NCBI GenBank assembly: GCA_964354135.1
Contig: CAYGZA010000107.1
Span: 1-17,449, forward strand
Source of the DNA: CAYGZA01 sp964354135
GTDB taxonomy: Bacteria > Planctomycetota > Planctomycetia > Pirellulales > Thermoguttaceae
Length of the DNA stretch: 17,449 nt
Direction: 5' to 3'
Positions 1 to 6,784 of this stretch are shown one piece after another (position 1 is the stretch's first letter; each line of letters begins with the position of its first letter). The notes beneath the pieces are model-generated. The model saw only the letters and a list, made by a program, of their open reading frames with translations, was not told the origin of the DNA and did not search any database. A program made the translations under genes and the position numbers.

Positions 1-1374
1 GATCTTGGGCTCCTTGGTGTCGATCTCGACCTTGTCGCGCCGCTTGAGCCGCTCGCGGATGATCTGCAAATGGAGCTCGCTCATCCCGAAGATGACCATT
101 TCCTTGGTTTGCATGTCGAGGTCGCGGCGGAAGGTCGAGTCCTCCTGGCAGATCTTGGCCAGCGAGCCGGAGAGCTTGGCCTCGTCGCCGCGGGCCTTGG
201 GACTGGCCGCCAACCCGACCATGGGCGTGGGGAACGGGACCGGCGGCAGCACGTATTCGCCCAGGCAGCTCTCGGTCTGGAGGTCGTCGACCTTGGTGAC
301 CGCCACGATCCCGCCCGGCCCCACCTCGTCGACCGGCTCGGTCTCGTTGGCCTGCACGCGGAACAGTTGCGCGATCTTCACCCCTTTCCGGACGCCGATC
401 ACGGGGATCGTCGAGTCCTTGGTGAGCTTGCCCGAGAAGACGCGGATGAAGCTCAACTTCTGCACGAAGGGGTCGATGCGGGTCTTGAAGACCTGGGCCA
501 CCAGCGGGCCTGCTGCGTCGGCCTTGATCTCCACTTCCTCATCGCCCTCCGGCCTCTTGGCCTTGCGCACGACCTTGTCGGGCGGCAGCGCGCAGAGGGC
601 CATCGCCTCGAGGAGTTCCGGAAAGCCGGCACCCGTCTTCGCCGAGACGAAGACGACGGGAATCAAGCTGCCTTCGGCAATTGCCTGGGACATCAAACGG
701 GAGAGTTCTTCCTCTGAAGGCGACGTGCCTTCAAAATACCGCTCCATGACCTTCTCGTCGGCAACGATGATCGACTCGAGGAGCGACTGGCTGATCTCCG
801 CCGGGTCCAAGAGGGCGCCGGCCGCGTCGGCGGGCGGGGCGAGGGTGCCGGCCACGCCGCGGAAGTCGGCGCCGTGACCCAGCGGCACGTTCAACGGGAC
901 GCAGGCCGGGCCGAACAGCTCCTTGATGCTCTTCAGGAGCTTGGAGAAATCGACGTTGTCGGCGTCCATCTTGTTGATGACGATCATCCTGCCGACGCCG
1001 GCCTTCTCGGCCTCGGCGAAGACCCGCCGCGTGTTGACTTCGATTCCCGCCTGGGCGTTGATCACGATGGCGGCCGTGTCCACCCCTCGCAGGGCCCCGA
1101 TCGCCTGGCCGACGAAGTCGGGATAGCCGGGCGTGTCGATCGCGTGGAAGTGCTTTCCGGCGTGGTCGAAGTGGACCAACTTGGCTTCGATCGTGTAGCG
1201 GTGCGACTTCTCCTCCTCGTCGAAATCGCAGATGCTGGTCCCCGCGTCGACGCTCGCTTCCCGGGTCACCGCTCCCGTGTGCGTGAGCATGCGGTCCACC
1301 AGCGTCGTCTTGCCGCAGGACTTGTGGCCACAGAACGCGATATTGCGGATTCCTTCGACCGTGTGCATTGCCAT
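1..1374 (-). CDS. Elongation factor G-like GTPase (EF-G-2 type), 3' end outside the window
   Basis: This is a translation-type GTPase, read as 458 codons from the start and still open at the left edge, so domains IV and V are missing here. The G1 loop is GHKSCGKT (residues 16-23), G3 is DTPG (80-83) within DTPGYPDF, G4 is NKMD (134-137) and G5 is SAK (244-246). Canonical EF-G has AHIDAGKTT and a RGITI switch I. Here the switch region reads HRYTIEAKL (58-66), which fits the EF-G-like paralogue subfamily rather than housekeeping FusA. The G' insert between NKMD and SAK also looks shortened. The ATG at 1374 is preceded by AAGGAAGG about six bases upstream; a second in-frame ATG lies at 1368. The gene starts 22 bp after the hisA stop on the same strand, so read-through from the his genes is likely. 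The family is clear; the cellular role of EF-G-like paralogues is not well defined. Confidence 0.9.
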   Translation of the reverse strand, partial: MAMHTVEGIRNIAFCGHKSCGKTTLVDRMLTHTGAVTREASVDAGTSICDFDEEEKSHRYTIEAKLVHFDHAGKHFHAIDTPGYPDFVGQAIGALRGVDTAAIVINAQAGIEVNTRRVFAEAEKAGVGRMIVINKMDADNVDFSKLLKSIKELFGPACVPLNVPLGHGADFRGVAGTLAPPADAAGALLDPAEISQSLLESIIVADEKVMERYFEGTSPSEEELSRLMSQAIAEGSLIPVVFVSAKTGAGFPELLEAMALCALPPDKVVRKAKRPEGDEEVEIKADAAGPLVAQVFKTRIDPFVQKLSFIRVFSGKLTKDSTIPVIGVRKGVKIAQLFRVQANETEPVDEVGPGGIVAVTKVDDLQTESCLGEYVLPPVPFPTPMVGLAASPKARGDEAKLSGSLAKICQEDSTFRRDLDMQTKEMVIFGMSELHLQIIRERLKRRDKVEIDTKEPKI

Positions 1375-1396
1375 CAGAACCTTCCTTTGACGGACT

Positions 1397-2116
1397 TCAT
1401 TCTCCCTTGCCCGCGCGGATCGCCTCGGGCAGGGTCAGTGTGCCTTCATACAGTGCCCGGCCAATGATGCAGCCGGCCATGGGGATGGCCGCCAGCCGGG
1501 CTACGTCGTCCCGGGTCGTCACACCGCCGGACGCGATCACCGGGTGCGGCACGGCGGCCTGCATTTGGGCCATGGCCGCCACGTTTGGCCCGGCCAACAT
1601 GCCGTCGGTAGCGATGTCGGTGTAGACGATCGCCGCGATCGGCTCGGTGTCGAACTCGTGGGCCAGCTCGGTCGCCGCGGTGCGGCTGGTCTGGAGCCAG
1701 CCATCGGTCGCCACCAGCCCGTCGCGGGCGTCGATCCCAAGCACCAATCTGCCGGGAAACAGGCGGCTCATCTGCCGGAACCAGTTGGGCTCCTTCAGCC
1801 CCAGCGTGCCGATCACCAGCCGGGCGACGCCGAGGTCCAACAGGCGGCGAATCGTCTCTTCCGTCCGGATCCCCCCGCCGAGCTGGCAGGGAACGTCCGC
1901 GGCCTTGAGGATCGCCTCCACACTGGCCAGGTTGCCCGGGATGCCGTCCCGGGCGCCGTCCAGGTCGACCAGGTGCAGGCACTCCGCACCCTGGGCGACC
2001 CATTGCCGGGCAATAACCGCGGGGTCTTCGCCGAAGACCGTCTCCCGCCGGTAATCCCCCTGTTTCAGGCGGACGCATTTCCCCCCACGAAGGTCAATCG
2101 CCGGCCAGACTTGCAC
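1397..2116 (-). CDS. hisA: HisA, phosphoribosylformimino-5-aminoimidazole carboxamide ribotide isomerase
   Basis: This enzyme is the Amadori isomerase ProFAR to PRFAR of histidine biosynthesis, a cytoplasmic (beta/alpha)8 barrel. The start WPAIDLRGGKCVRL carries catalytic Asp8, and GIDARDG carries the second catalytic Asp (129). The half-barrel phosphate sites LGGGIR (79-84) and ASGGV (195-199) are both present. I chose the GTG at 2116, giving 239 residues, the normal family length. The frame is open up to 2191, but the 25 extra residues have no counterpart in HisA, and GGAG lies about 10 bases before the GTG. The gene follows hisH on the same strand with a 119-bp spacer and is followed by the EF-G-like gene. 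This supports a hisH-hisA unit; hisF, the usual neighbour, is not in the window. Confidence 0.95.
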   Translation of the reverse strand: MQVWPAIDLRGGKCVRLKQGDYRRETVFGEDPAVIARQWVAQGAECLHLVDLDGARDGIPGNLASVEAILKAADVPCQLGGGIRTEETIRRLLDLGVARLVIGTLGLKEPNWFRQMSRLFPGRLVLGIDARDGLVATDGWLQTSRTAATELAHEFDTEPIAAIVYTDIATDGMLAGPNVAAMAQMQAAVPHPVIASGGVTTRDDVARLAAIPMAGCIIGRALYEGTLTLPEAIRAGKGE

Positions 2117-2235
2117 CTCAACGACGCTCCTACCCGCTCCCGGGTTGTACGGCGAAACGGGTAATATGACATAGGCCGCCCGGACCTGCAAGGCGGTCAG
2201 GCCAGCGGGGGCGCGGGGGTCTTGGCCTGTCGGGA

Positions 2236-2844
2236 CTATGGCAGCTCGGCGAAGTTCCGGAGCATCCGCAGACCGTCGGACTGGCTCTTCTCCGGATGGA
2301 ACTGGGTGGCGAAGAGCTTGCCGCGCCAGACCATCGAGCAGAACGGCTCAGGGTAGTCGGTCTCGGTGGCGATTACCTCGGCATCCCGCGGCGCCACGTA
2401 GTAGGAGTGGACGAAGTAGAAGTACGCCCCGTCGGCGACACCCTCCAGGATGGGGGCGCGGCGGCGAACCGCCAGTTGGTTCCAGCCCATGTGGGGCACG
2501 GAGTATTCGGGCGGGACCTGAAAGCGAACCACCGCCCCCCGAAGGACGCCGAGACCCTCGTGACGCCCGTTCTCGTAGCTTGTCTCGAAAAGCAACTGGA
2601 GTCCCAGGCAGATCCCCAGAAACGGCTTCCCGGAGTCGATCGCCTCCAGCACGGGCGAAATCAAACCCCGTCGGCGCAGCTCGGCCATCGCGTCCTCGAA
2701 CGCTCCGACGCCGGGGACAATCACCTTCGAGGCGGCCCGGACTTCCGCGGGATCGGAGCTGACCACCGCCGGGTGTCCCACCTTCTCGAATGCCTTCTGG
2801 ACACTCCGGAGGTTGCCCATTCCGTAGTCGACGATGACGATCAT
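2236..2844 (-). CDS. hisH: HisH, imidazole glycerol phosphate synthase glutaminase subunit
   Basis: This is a class I glutamine amidotransferase of 202 residues. It releases ammonia from glutamine and channels it to HisF, which makes imidazole glycerol phosphate and AICAR. The start DYGMGNLRS is the family N-terminal signature. The nucleophile is Cys79 in GICLGLQLLF, and the His/Glu of the triad are in QFHPEKSQ (His183, Glu185). GVGAFEDAM (46-53) and PHMGWNQL (117-124) are also family motifs. I took the ATG at 2844, because the frame runs 11 codons further upstream (to 2877) with sequence unlike HisH. The gene lies directly upstream of hisA. A plausible promoter sits at 2880-2908. Confidence 0.96.
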   Translation of the reverse strand: MIVIVDYGMGNLRSVQKAFEKVGHPAVVSSDPAEVRAASKVIVPGVGAFEDAMAELRRRGLISPVLEAIDSGKPFLGICLGLQLLFETSYENGRHEGLGVLRGAVVRFQVPPEYSVPHMGWNQLAVRRRAPILEGVADGAYFYFVHSYYVAPRDAEVIATETDYPEPFCSMVWRGKLFATQFHPEKSQSDGLRMLRNFAELP

Positions 2845-2879
2845 AGAAGCGGCCCTGCGGCGAACGCGGCAAACCAATC

Positions 2880-2908
2880 AGTATCTAAGATGCGGAAGGG
2901 GCCGGCAA
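2880..2908 (-). promoter_or_regulatory. Candidate sigma-70-type promoter for hisH
   Basis: On the minus strand TTGCCG (2908-2903) and GATACT (2885-2880) are separated by exactly 17 bases. Each matches four of six consensus positions. Predicted transcription would begin roughly 30 bases before the hisH start. The call rests on position and spacing only, and promoters of this phylum are poorly characterised. Confidence 0.3.
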
Positions 2909-2967
2909 GGGTTCGCTTGAAAGCCCGGGTTGCGGTGGCAAGGTGATCTCGGGCCGGCGTTGCGTGG

Positions 2968-3023
2968 CCGAAAGCTGAAAGCCGATGGCTGACAGCCGAA
3001 AGCTGATAGCCGAAAGCTGAAGG
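2968..3023. repeat. Tandem heptanucleotide array, eight units of CYGAWRG
   Basis: Eight consecutive 7-bp units fill 56 bp on the plus strand. The four CCGA-type units start at 2968, 2982, 2996 and 3010, and they alternate with four CTGA-type units. Typical units are CCGAAAG and CTGAAAG, with variants CCGATGG, CTGACAG, CTGATAG and CTGAAGG. The array therefore also reads as four 14-bp units. Sub-segments such as AGCC-GAT-GGCT and GGCT-GAC-AGCC can pair with themselves. It lies in the spacer between the OmpA-type gene and hisH, where no gene is supported. An open frame through it on the minus strand is a by-product of the repeat. Confidence 0.85.
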
Positions 3024-3066
3024 CCGGCCTGCCGGCGGGCGGACACTCGCCATCGTGAACCGCGAG

Positions 3067-3897
3067 TTATTGCCGGCCGCGGACCGATTCCGGATAGACC
3101 ACCAACTCGACCCGGGAGTTGCGCTGTTTCCCGGCGGGCGTCGCGTTCGAGAACAAGGGGTGGTTGGCCCCGTGGCCGACGACGAACACCTGGCCGGCAG
3201 GGATCCGGGCCTGGACCACCAGAACGTCGTATACGGCGAGGGCCCGGCCGATCGAGAGATGGTGGCCATTGCGCCATTGACTGCCGACGACCGGGTCCTG
3301 CTCGGTATGTCCTTCCACGCCGATGATCTGGTCGGGAAAGCTCCGCATGAGTTCGGCAGCGACGGCAACGATGAGCTGGTTGGCGCCGCTGAGCAATTGG
3401 GCGTTGCCCGACCCGAAGAGCCGGTGAGCCGGCATCTCCACGCGGATCACATCTCCGTCGCGGCGGGTGTAAACGTCCGGGAGGTTAATCGCCGGGAGGG
3501 TTTGGAGCAGGCTGTTGTTTGGAGTGATGGGGGGCCCGCCCTGACGCTGGAGCGAGGCGGTCAAGGCTTGGACCTTCTGGTCGGTGGTCTTCTTCTCGTC
3601 CCGGAGCCGGGCCAGTTGGGCCGCTGTGCCGGACAATTGCTCCCGAAGCATGGCCACCTGGTCGTCCTGGACCTTAGAGCGCTGCCGTTCTTGGGTCAGG
3701 CGGTTGATGAGGTCCTGGTTGTCGCGGTCCAGGGCACTGGCGCGGTTTTGAAGCTCGTCCTTCTGCTTGGAAAGGGCGAGTTGCTGCTGCTGGAACTTGT
3801 CGACCTGTCCCTTCAGGACCAAGGCGTTCTCGGCGCAGCCGCTCAGGCCGAGCACCGACAGTGCCAAGAGCCATCGGACAAAGAGGATACGTCGCAA
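3067..3897 (-). CDS. OmpA-family peptidoglycan-binding lipoprotein
   Basis: This is a predicted envelope lipoprotein of 276 residues that anchors to murein. The N-terminus is a lipoprotein signal peptide with lipobox LSGC (lipidated Cys21). Next comes a Gln/Lys/Asp-rich coiled coil (about residues 30-105). A C-terminal OmpA/MotB domain follows, with VEGHTEQDP, an LSIGRALAV segment, VVGHGANHPLFSNATPAGK and the closing NSRVELVVYPE. The usual NRRVE appears as NSRVE, which keeps the Arg expected to bind diaminopimelate. The open frame begins at 3963, but a TTG at 3897 preceded by GGAGGG eight bases upstream gives a proper signal peptide, so I chose it. The gene stands alone, with about 180 bp upstream and the repeat-bearing spacer downstream. 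A Pal- or MotB-like structural role is likely, but no partner is visible. Confidence 0.85.
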   Translation of the reverse strand: MRRILFVRWLLALSVLGLSGCAENALVLKGQVDKFQQQQLALSKQKDELQNRASALDRDNQDLINRLTQERQRSKVQDDQVAMLREQLSGTAAQLARLRDEKKTTDQKVQALTASLQRQGGPPITPNNSLLQTLPAINLPDVYTRRDGDVIRVEMPAHRLFGSGNAQLLSGANQLIVAVAAELMRSFPDQIIGVEGHTEQDPVVGSQWRNGHHLSIGRALAVYDVLVVQARIPAGQVFVVGHGANHPLFSNATPAGKQRNSRVELVVYPESVRGRQ

Positions 3898-4074
3898 GGC
3901 AACGCCCTCCGGACGGGTCAACAAGACGAGACTTCCCGCGACAAGCGGGGCGAATCGTACCAAGGCGTCCGGGGGGTGGCAAGGGCAGTTCGGAGGCCAG
4001 GTGCCTGGGTTGACTGGGTGCCCGGGACGAGGGGGCGAAAGACCAGAGGCGAGGGGAGTCGGGGGCCAACCGAT

Positions 4075-4608
4075 TCACACTTCCACCGGCACCGGCTCCG
4101 TTCGAGGCACTGCCACCCTAGAGGGGTATTTCCCGTAGAACCGCCGGATGAAATGTCGGTGCCAGCGGGACGGGCAGTGCGGTTCCCAACCCAATCGGGT
4201 CATGATCGCCGTCGAGAGACGCCAATTGGCGGCGTCACACAGGAGGGCATCGCACCCCTTGATTTGGGCGATTCGGTCCAGGGCTTCGAGCACCTGGCGG
4301 ATAGTGGCAAGCTGCGTGTCTCGCGTCGAGACGACGTACTTGACCGCCAAGAAGTTGGGGAACTGCCGCGGCTGGTTGTAATACAGGAGGCAGCGGTCCC
4401 CACGTCGATGGCGGTGATGCCAACCGCCGATCAAGACGATTTCCGGCACGCTGCCGAGCTTCGGGAAGGGCCGCAGCCGGATGCAATGGAGCTTTCCGTC
4501 GCGGGCGTCGATCAGCCCGTAACGGCGGAGGCGAAGAGACTCTCGGCCCTGCGCCGGATCGGTGATTGTCTCAAACAAGGGCCTCATTGTCGCTTTTCCC
4601 GGCGGCAC
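4075..4608 (-). CDS. Conserved-looking protein of unknown function, possibly acetyltransferase-like
   Basis: I do not recognise this 177-residue family with confidence. There is no signal peptide or membrane segment. The central part, IVLIGGWHHRHRRGDRC (57-73) followed by hydrophobic strands and then DALLCDAANWR (120-130) and RLGWEPH (138-144), loosely resembles the end of a GNAT acetyltransferase. There, a strand precedes an Asn-containing helix and an 'LGW/LGF' turn. The C-terminal RWHRHFIRRFYGKYP (148-162) is strikingly basic and aromatic. A GTG at 4608 has GGAG nine bases upstream. An in-frame ATG at 4587 is the alternative start and would remove seven residues. The gene follows the 61-residue membrane protein by 58 bp and may be co-transcribed with it. 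The acetyltransferase idea is an inference from pattern only. Confidence 0.65.
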   Translation of the reverse strand: MPPGKATMRPLFETITDPAQGRESLRLRRYGLIDARDGKLHCIRLRPFPKLGSVPEIVLIGGWHHRHRRGDRCLLYYNQPRQFPNFLAVKYVVSTRDTQLATIRQVLEALDRIAQIKGCDALLCDAANWRLSTAIMTRLGWEPHCPSRWHRHFIRRFYGKYPSRVAVPRTEPVPVEV

Positions 4609-4666
4609 CAGACGGCACTCCGGAAAAAGCCTAGCTCATGAAAGGCAGCGAAGCCTCGAACGGGCC

Positions 4667-4852
4667 CTACTTTTCGTCCGGCTCGTGGTCGTGGTCGTGA
4701 TCGGGGTCGATCCCTCGTTCGATCTTGGCCATCCGCTCCCGGTGGACGATCAGCAGCTTGGCGATCGCAATGACCCCGCCCGTCAAAATCGCCACGATGG
4801 CTACGACAAAGGGAAGAACGCTGGGGTGAGTGAAGATTTGCTCCCACCTCAT
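4667..4852 (-). CDS. Small single-pass membrane protein with His/Asp-rich tail
   Basis: This 61-residue protein has one hydrophobic span (about residues 13-35, LPFVVAIVAILTGGVIAIAK) after a short N-terminus. A charged segment HRERMAKIERGIDPD follows, and then DHDHDHEPDEK. Small proteins with an 'ERxxxIERGxxPD' stretch after a single helix are common hypothetical proteins in several phyla. The function is unknown. The alternating Asp/His tail could bind divalent metal, which is an inference. The ATG at 4852 has AGGAG nine bases upstream, a good ribosome binding site, so I consider the gene real despite its size. It lies 96 bp downstream of the prepilin peptidase stop and 58 bp upstream of the unknown 177-residue gene. 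Confidence 0.75.
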   Translation of the reverse strand: MRWEQIFTHPSVLPFVVAIVAILTGGVIAIAKLLIVHRERMAKIERGIDPDHDHDHEPDEK

Positions 4853-4948
4853 GGGGCTCGTCTCCTAAAGGCTTGTCTTGACAGGGTCTAAGGAGTCTAT
4901 TCGCTCGCGTGCAGAGTATCTTAGGGGTTCTCGCGGAGCTGACCTGAC

Positions 4949-6229
4949 TCATCCGGGCCCCCGGATTGCCCGCCACAGGCTCAACATCAGGGCCATCAGT
5001 GCCAGGCCGATGAGGACGAGGCCGGGGATGAAGGCCCCCAGCACCAAGAAGGGGCCCTCGATATACGCCCACAAGGGGGCCCAGAACACGAGCGCCAACG
5101 CGGTGGCGAGGCAAAGGAATGGCCCATACGGAATCTCCCTCCCCCACCGCAGAAGCAGCATCAGTAGTCCCGAAACGGCCCCGGCCAGCGGTGCTGCGAA
5201 GAAGATGATTAGGCTGGTTTGCCAGCCCAAAAAGCTGCCGATCATGGCCATCAGGGTCACGTCGCCGAAGCCCATGGCCTCGCGGCCCAGGGTGACCCGA
5301 CCGATGATCCGCACCAGCCAAACCAACCCACCGGCGGCGGCCATCCCAACCAGGGCCGTCAGCAATCCCGCCCAGGGAAAAAGGCCGGCCCCACACCAGA
5401 CAGCGGCGATCCCTGCCGACCCGATCAGTCCAAGCACGCCGACCACGCGGGCGGCCGGGTCGCGGCGCAGACGGGCGATGCACAACTCCAGGGCCCGGCG
5501 CCATCCGTGCCGCGAGTACCAGGTGCGGGGCATGATGCCTGCACACCAAAGCCACCAGCAGCCCAGACCTAATGCCAGCGACCAACCGTGCGGAAAGCCG
5601 CCCAGCCACGCCGGCCAGGACTCCGGGGGCGAGACGTTCAGGAGGTTCAGGAAACCGACAGTCGCCCCCGCCCCCGGCGGAATCCACACGACGGGCAGCA
5701 TGGACCACGGGTATGCGGCAGCCATCACCAGTCCGAGCAGTGTCCCCGGCACGGTGATGGAATCGGGGATCGTCTTCTCATCCAGGTCGATCAGCGCGGC
5801 CACCAGCATAAGCCAGAGAAGGACCAGGTGGGCGGCAAACCGGGCGTGCAAATGGACCGCAAGCACAGGCGCGATAGGAAGGTTCAAGCCCGGCGGCAGA
5901 CCCGGTTGGGCTCCCTGCTGGAGGACCTCCCACCAGTACATGGCCGCAAGGCCGACCCCGGCCGCGAGTTCCACGAGCGTAGGGCGGATCCAGAAGCCCG
6001 GCCCGTGGAGCGGCACCTCCCGGCGCAGCCCGAACCAACCGACGAACGGCAAGCGGTCGGTCCAGCGGCGCGGCGGGGAATCGGGAACCGCGCGGGACCA
6101 AGGGCTGATCGCCCGGGAGTCCCACGCCAGCCGGCAGATGCCCCAATTGGCGAGGCTTCCCAGAAACGTCCCCAACAAAAAGAGCCCGGCCAGACGCGCC
6201 TCAAGCGGGATTGCCAGGAACCAGTTCAC
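4949..6229 (-). CDS. Prepilin peptidase (A24 family), enlarged form without the CxxC zinc motifs
   Basis: This is a membrane aspartic protease that cleaves type IV prepilin/pseudopilin leaders on the cytoplasmic side. The two catalytic aspartates are visible in ALIDLDEKTIPD (Asp148) and in MGFGDVTLM (Asp323, the GxGD motif). The N-terminus keeps FLGSLANWGICRLAW and ISPWSR, the counterpart of the leader-domain GSFLN...RLP...ISxPxS. The cysteine pairs of that domain are absent: PRRWTDRLPFVGWFGLRR replaces CxxC...CxxC. N-methyltransferase activity is therefore uncertain. At 426 residues it is much longer than the usual 230-290. The two aspartates are about 175 residues apart rather than about 60, the gap holding extra hydrophobic segments. 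The GTG start overlaps the aroK stop by four bases (GTGA), indicating translational coupling to the shikimate genes. Confidence 0.87.
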   Translation of the reverse strand: MNWFLAIPLEARLAGLFLLGTFLGSLANWGICRLAWDSRAISPWSRAVPDSPPRRWTDRLPFVGWFGLRREVPLHGPGFWIRPTLVELAAGVGLAAMYWWEVLQQGAQPGLPPGLNLPIAPVLAVHLHARFAAHLVLLWLMLVAALIDLDEKTIPDSITVPGTLLGLVMAAAYPWSMLPVVWIPPGAGATVGFLNLLNVSPPESWPAWLGGFPHGWSLALGLGCWWLWCAGIMPRTWYSRHGWRRALELCIARLRRDPAARVVGVLGLIGSAGIAAVWCGAGLFPWAGLLTALVGMAAAGGLVWLVRIIGRVTLGREAMGFGDVTLMAMIGSFLGWQTSLIIFFAAPLAGAVSGLLMLLLRWGREIPYGPFLCLATALALVFWAPLWAYIEGPFLVLGAFIPGLVLIGLALMALMLSLWRAIRGPG

Positions 6230-6765
6230 GCCGTTCCCCCGGGCTGGATGGGCAGTTGGAGACGGCCGAGGATCTCATCGGCCAGATCCTCCGGCGTCTT
6301 GCCGTCGGTATCGACCTCCAAGTGCGCCGCTTCCCGATAGATCGGCTCTCGCTTGGCCAGGAGATGGAGGATTTCCTCCAGGGCGCTACGGTCGGTCAGT
6401 GCGGGCCGGCGGTCGGCGGTAGTGGCGTCGCCGGACATGCGAGCCAGGATGGTCTCGGGCCTGGCGGTGAGCCAGACGACGTTGCCGCCGGCGCGCATTG
6501 CCCGACGGGTTTCCGAACGCATGGGGGCCCCGCCGCCGGCAGCGATCACAAGCCGCGTTCGTTGGCACAACTCGGCCGTGACCTGCGCCTCCAAGTCGCG
6601 GAACGCGGGTTCCCCGTCCTCGGCAAAGACCCGCGCGATCGCTTTGCCCGCACGATGCTCTACCTCTACGTCGGCATCGATCCAGTCCCATCCCAGCCGC
6701 TGGGCCAGAAGACGGGCGAGCGTCGTCTTGCCGGTCGCACGGTAGCCGATGAGGGTGAGGATCAT
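6226..6765 (-). CDS. aroK: Shikimate kinase
   Basis: This kinase phosphorylates shikimate to shikimate-3-phosphate with ATP, in the cytoplasm. It has 179 residues, typical of the family. The P-loop is GYRATGKT (7-14). Shikimate-binding residues are Asp32 of IDADVEVE, Arg56 in AFRDLE and the GGG at 77-79. The lid region has RRPAL (119-123), and KREPIYREAA (138-147) is the family's C-terminal signature. The ATG at 6765 is 15 bp after the aroDE stop, and its stop overlaps the prepilin peptidase start. The three genes thus form one transcript with two preceding shikimate steps. No clear Shine-Dalgarno sequence is seen. The short spacer is made of heptanucleotide repeats instead (6766-6784). Confidence 0.95.
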   Translation of the reverse strand: MILTLIGYRATGKTTLARLLAQRLGWDWIDADVEVEHRAGKAIARVFAEDGEPAFRDLEAQVTAELCQRTRLVIAAGGGAPMRSETRRAMRAGGNVVWLTARPETILARMSGDATTADRRPALTDRSALEEILHLLAKREPIYREAAHLEVDTDGKTPEDLADEILGRLQLPIQPGGTA

Positions 6766-6784
6766 GACAGGGGCCAGGGGTCAG
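6766..6784. repeat. GGGYYRG-type heptanucleotide repeats at the aroDE/aroK junction
   Basis: Two adjacent heptamers, GGGCCAG (6771-6777) and GGGTCAG (6778-6784), follow a partial copy ending GACAG (6766-6770). They fill the whole space between the aroK start codon and the aroDE stop codon. The aroDE TGA (complement of 6781-6783) lies inside the last unit. Related units occur before mutL and at the regulator/R-M junction. Confidence 0.6.

Noticed and set aside
2117..2191. A 25-residue N-terminal extension of HisA
   Set aside because: HisA proteins begin a few residues before the AIDLxGG strand, which the GTG at 2116 provides. The extension has no family counterpart.
3055..4641. A 528-codon plus-strand open frame across the OmpA-type and 177-residue genes
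   Set aside because: It is antisense to two genes with recognisable domains or a sound start, and its product is a mosaic of Gly/Asp/Arg/Leu-rich shadow sequence without any motif. High GC content keeps opposite frames open.
4878..4903. Plus-strand promoter TTGACA with TATTCG
   Set aside because: The spacer is only 14 bases, and it would drive transcription antisense to the prepilin peptidase with no plus-strand gene.
4951..4966. Inverted repeat ATCCGG/CCGGAT at the end of the prepilin peptidase gene as a terminator
   Set aside because: The stem is only six pairs, it lies within the last codons and no U-tract follows. It is no more than GC-rich chance can explain.
4878..6422. A 514-codon plus-strand frame opposite the prepilin peptidase
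   Set aside because: The Arg/Pro/Ser-rich content is typical of antisense frames, and the real gene on the minus strand has both catalytic aspartates.
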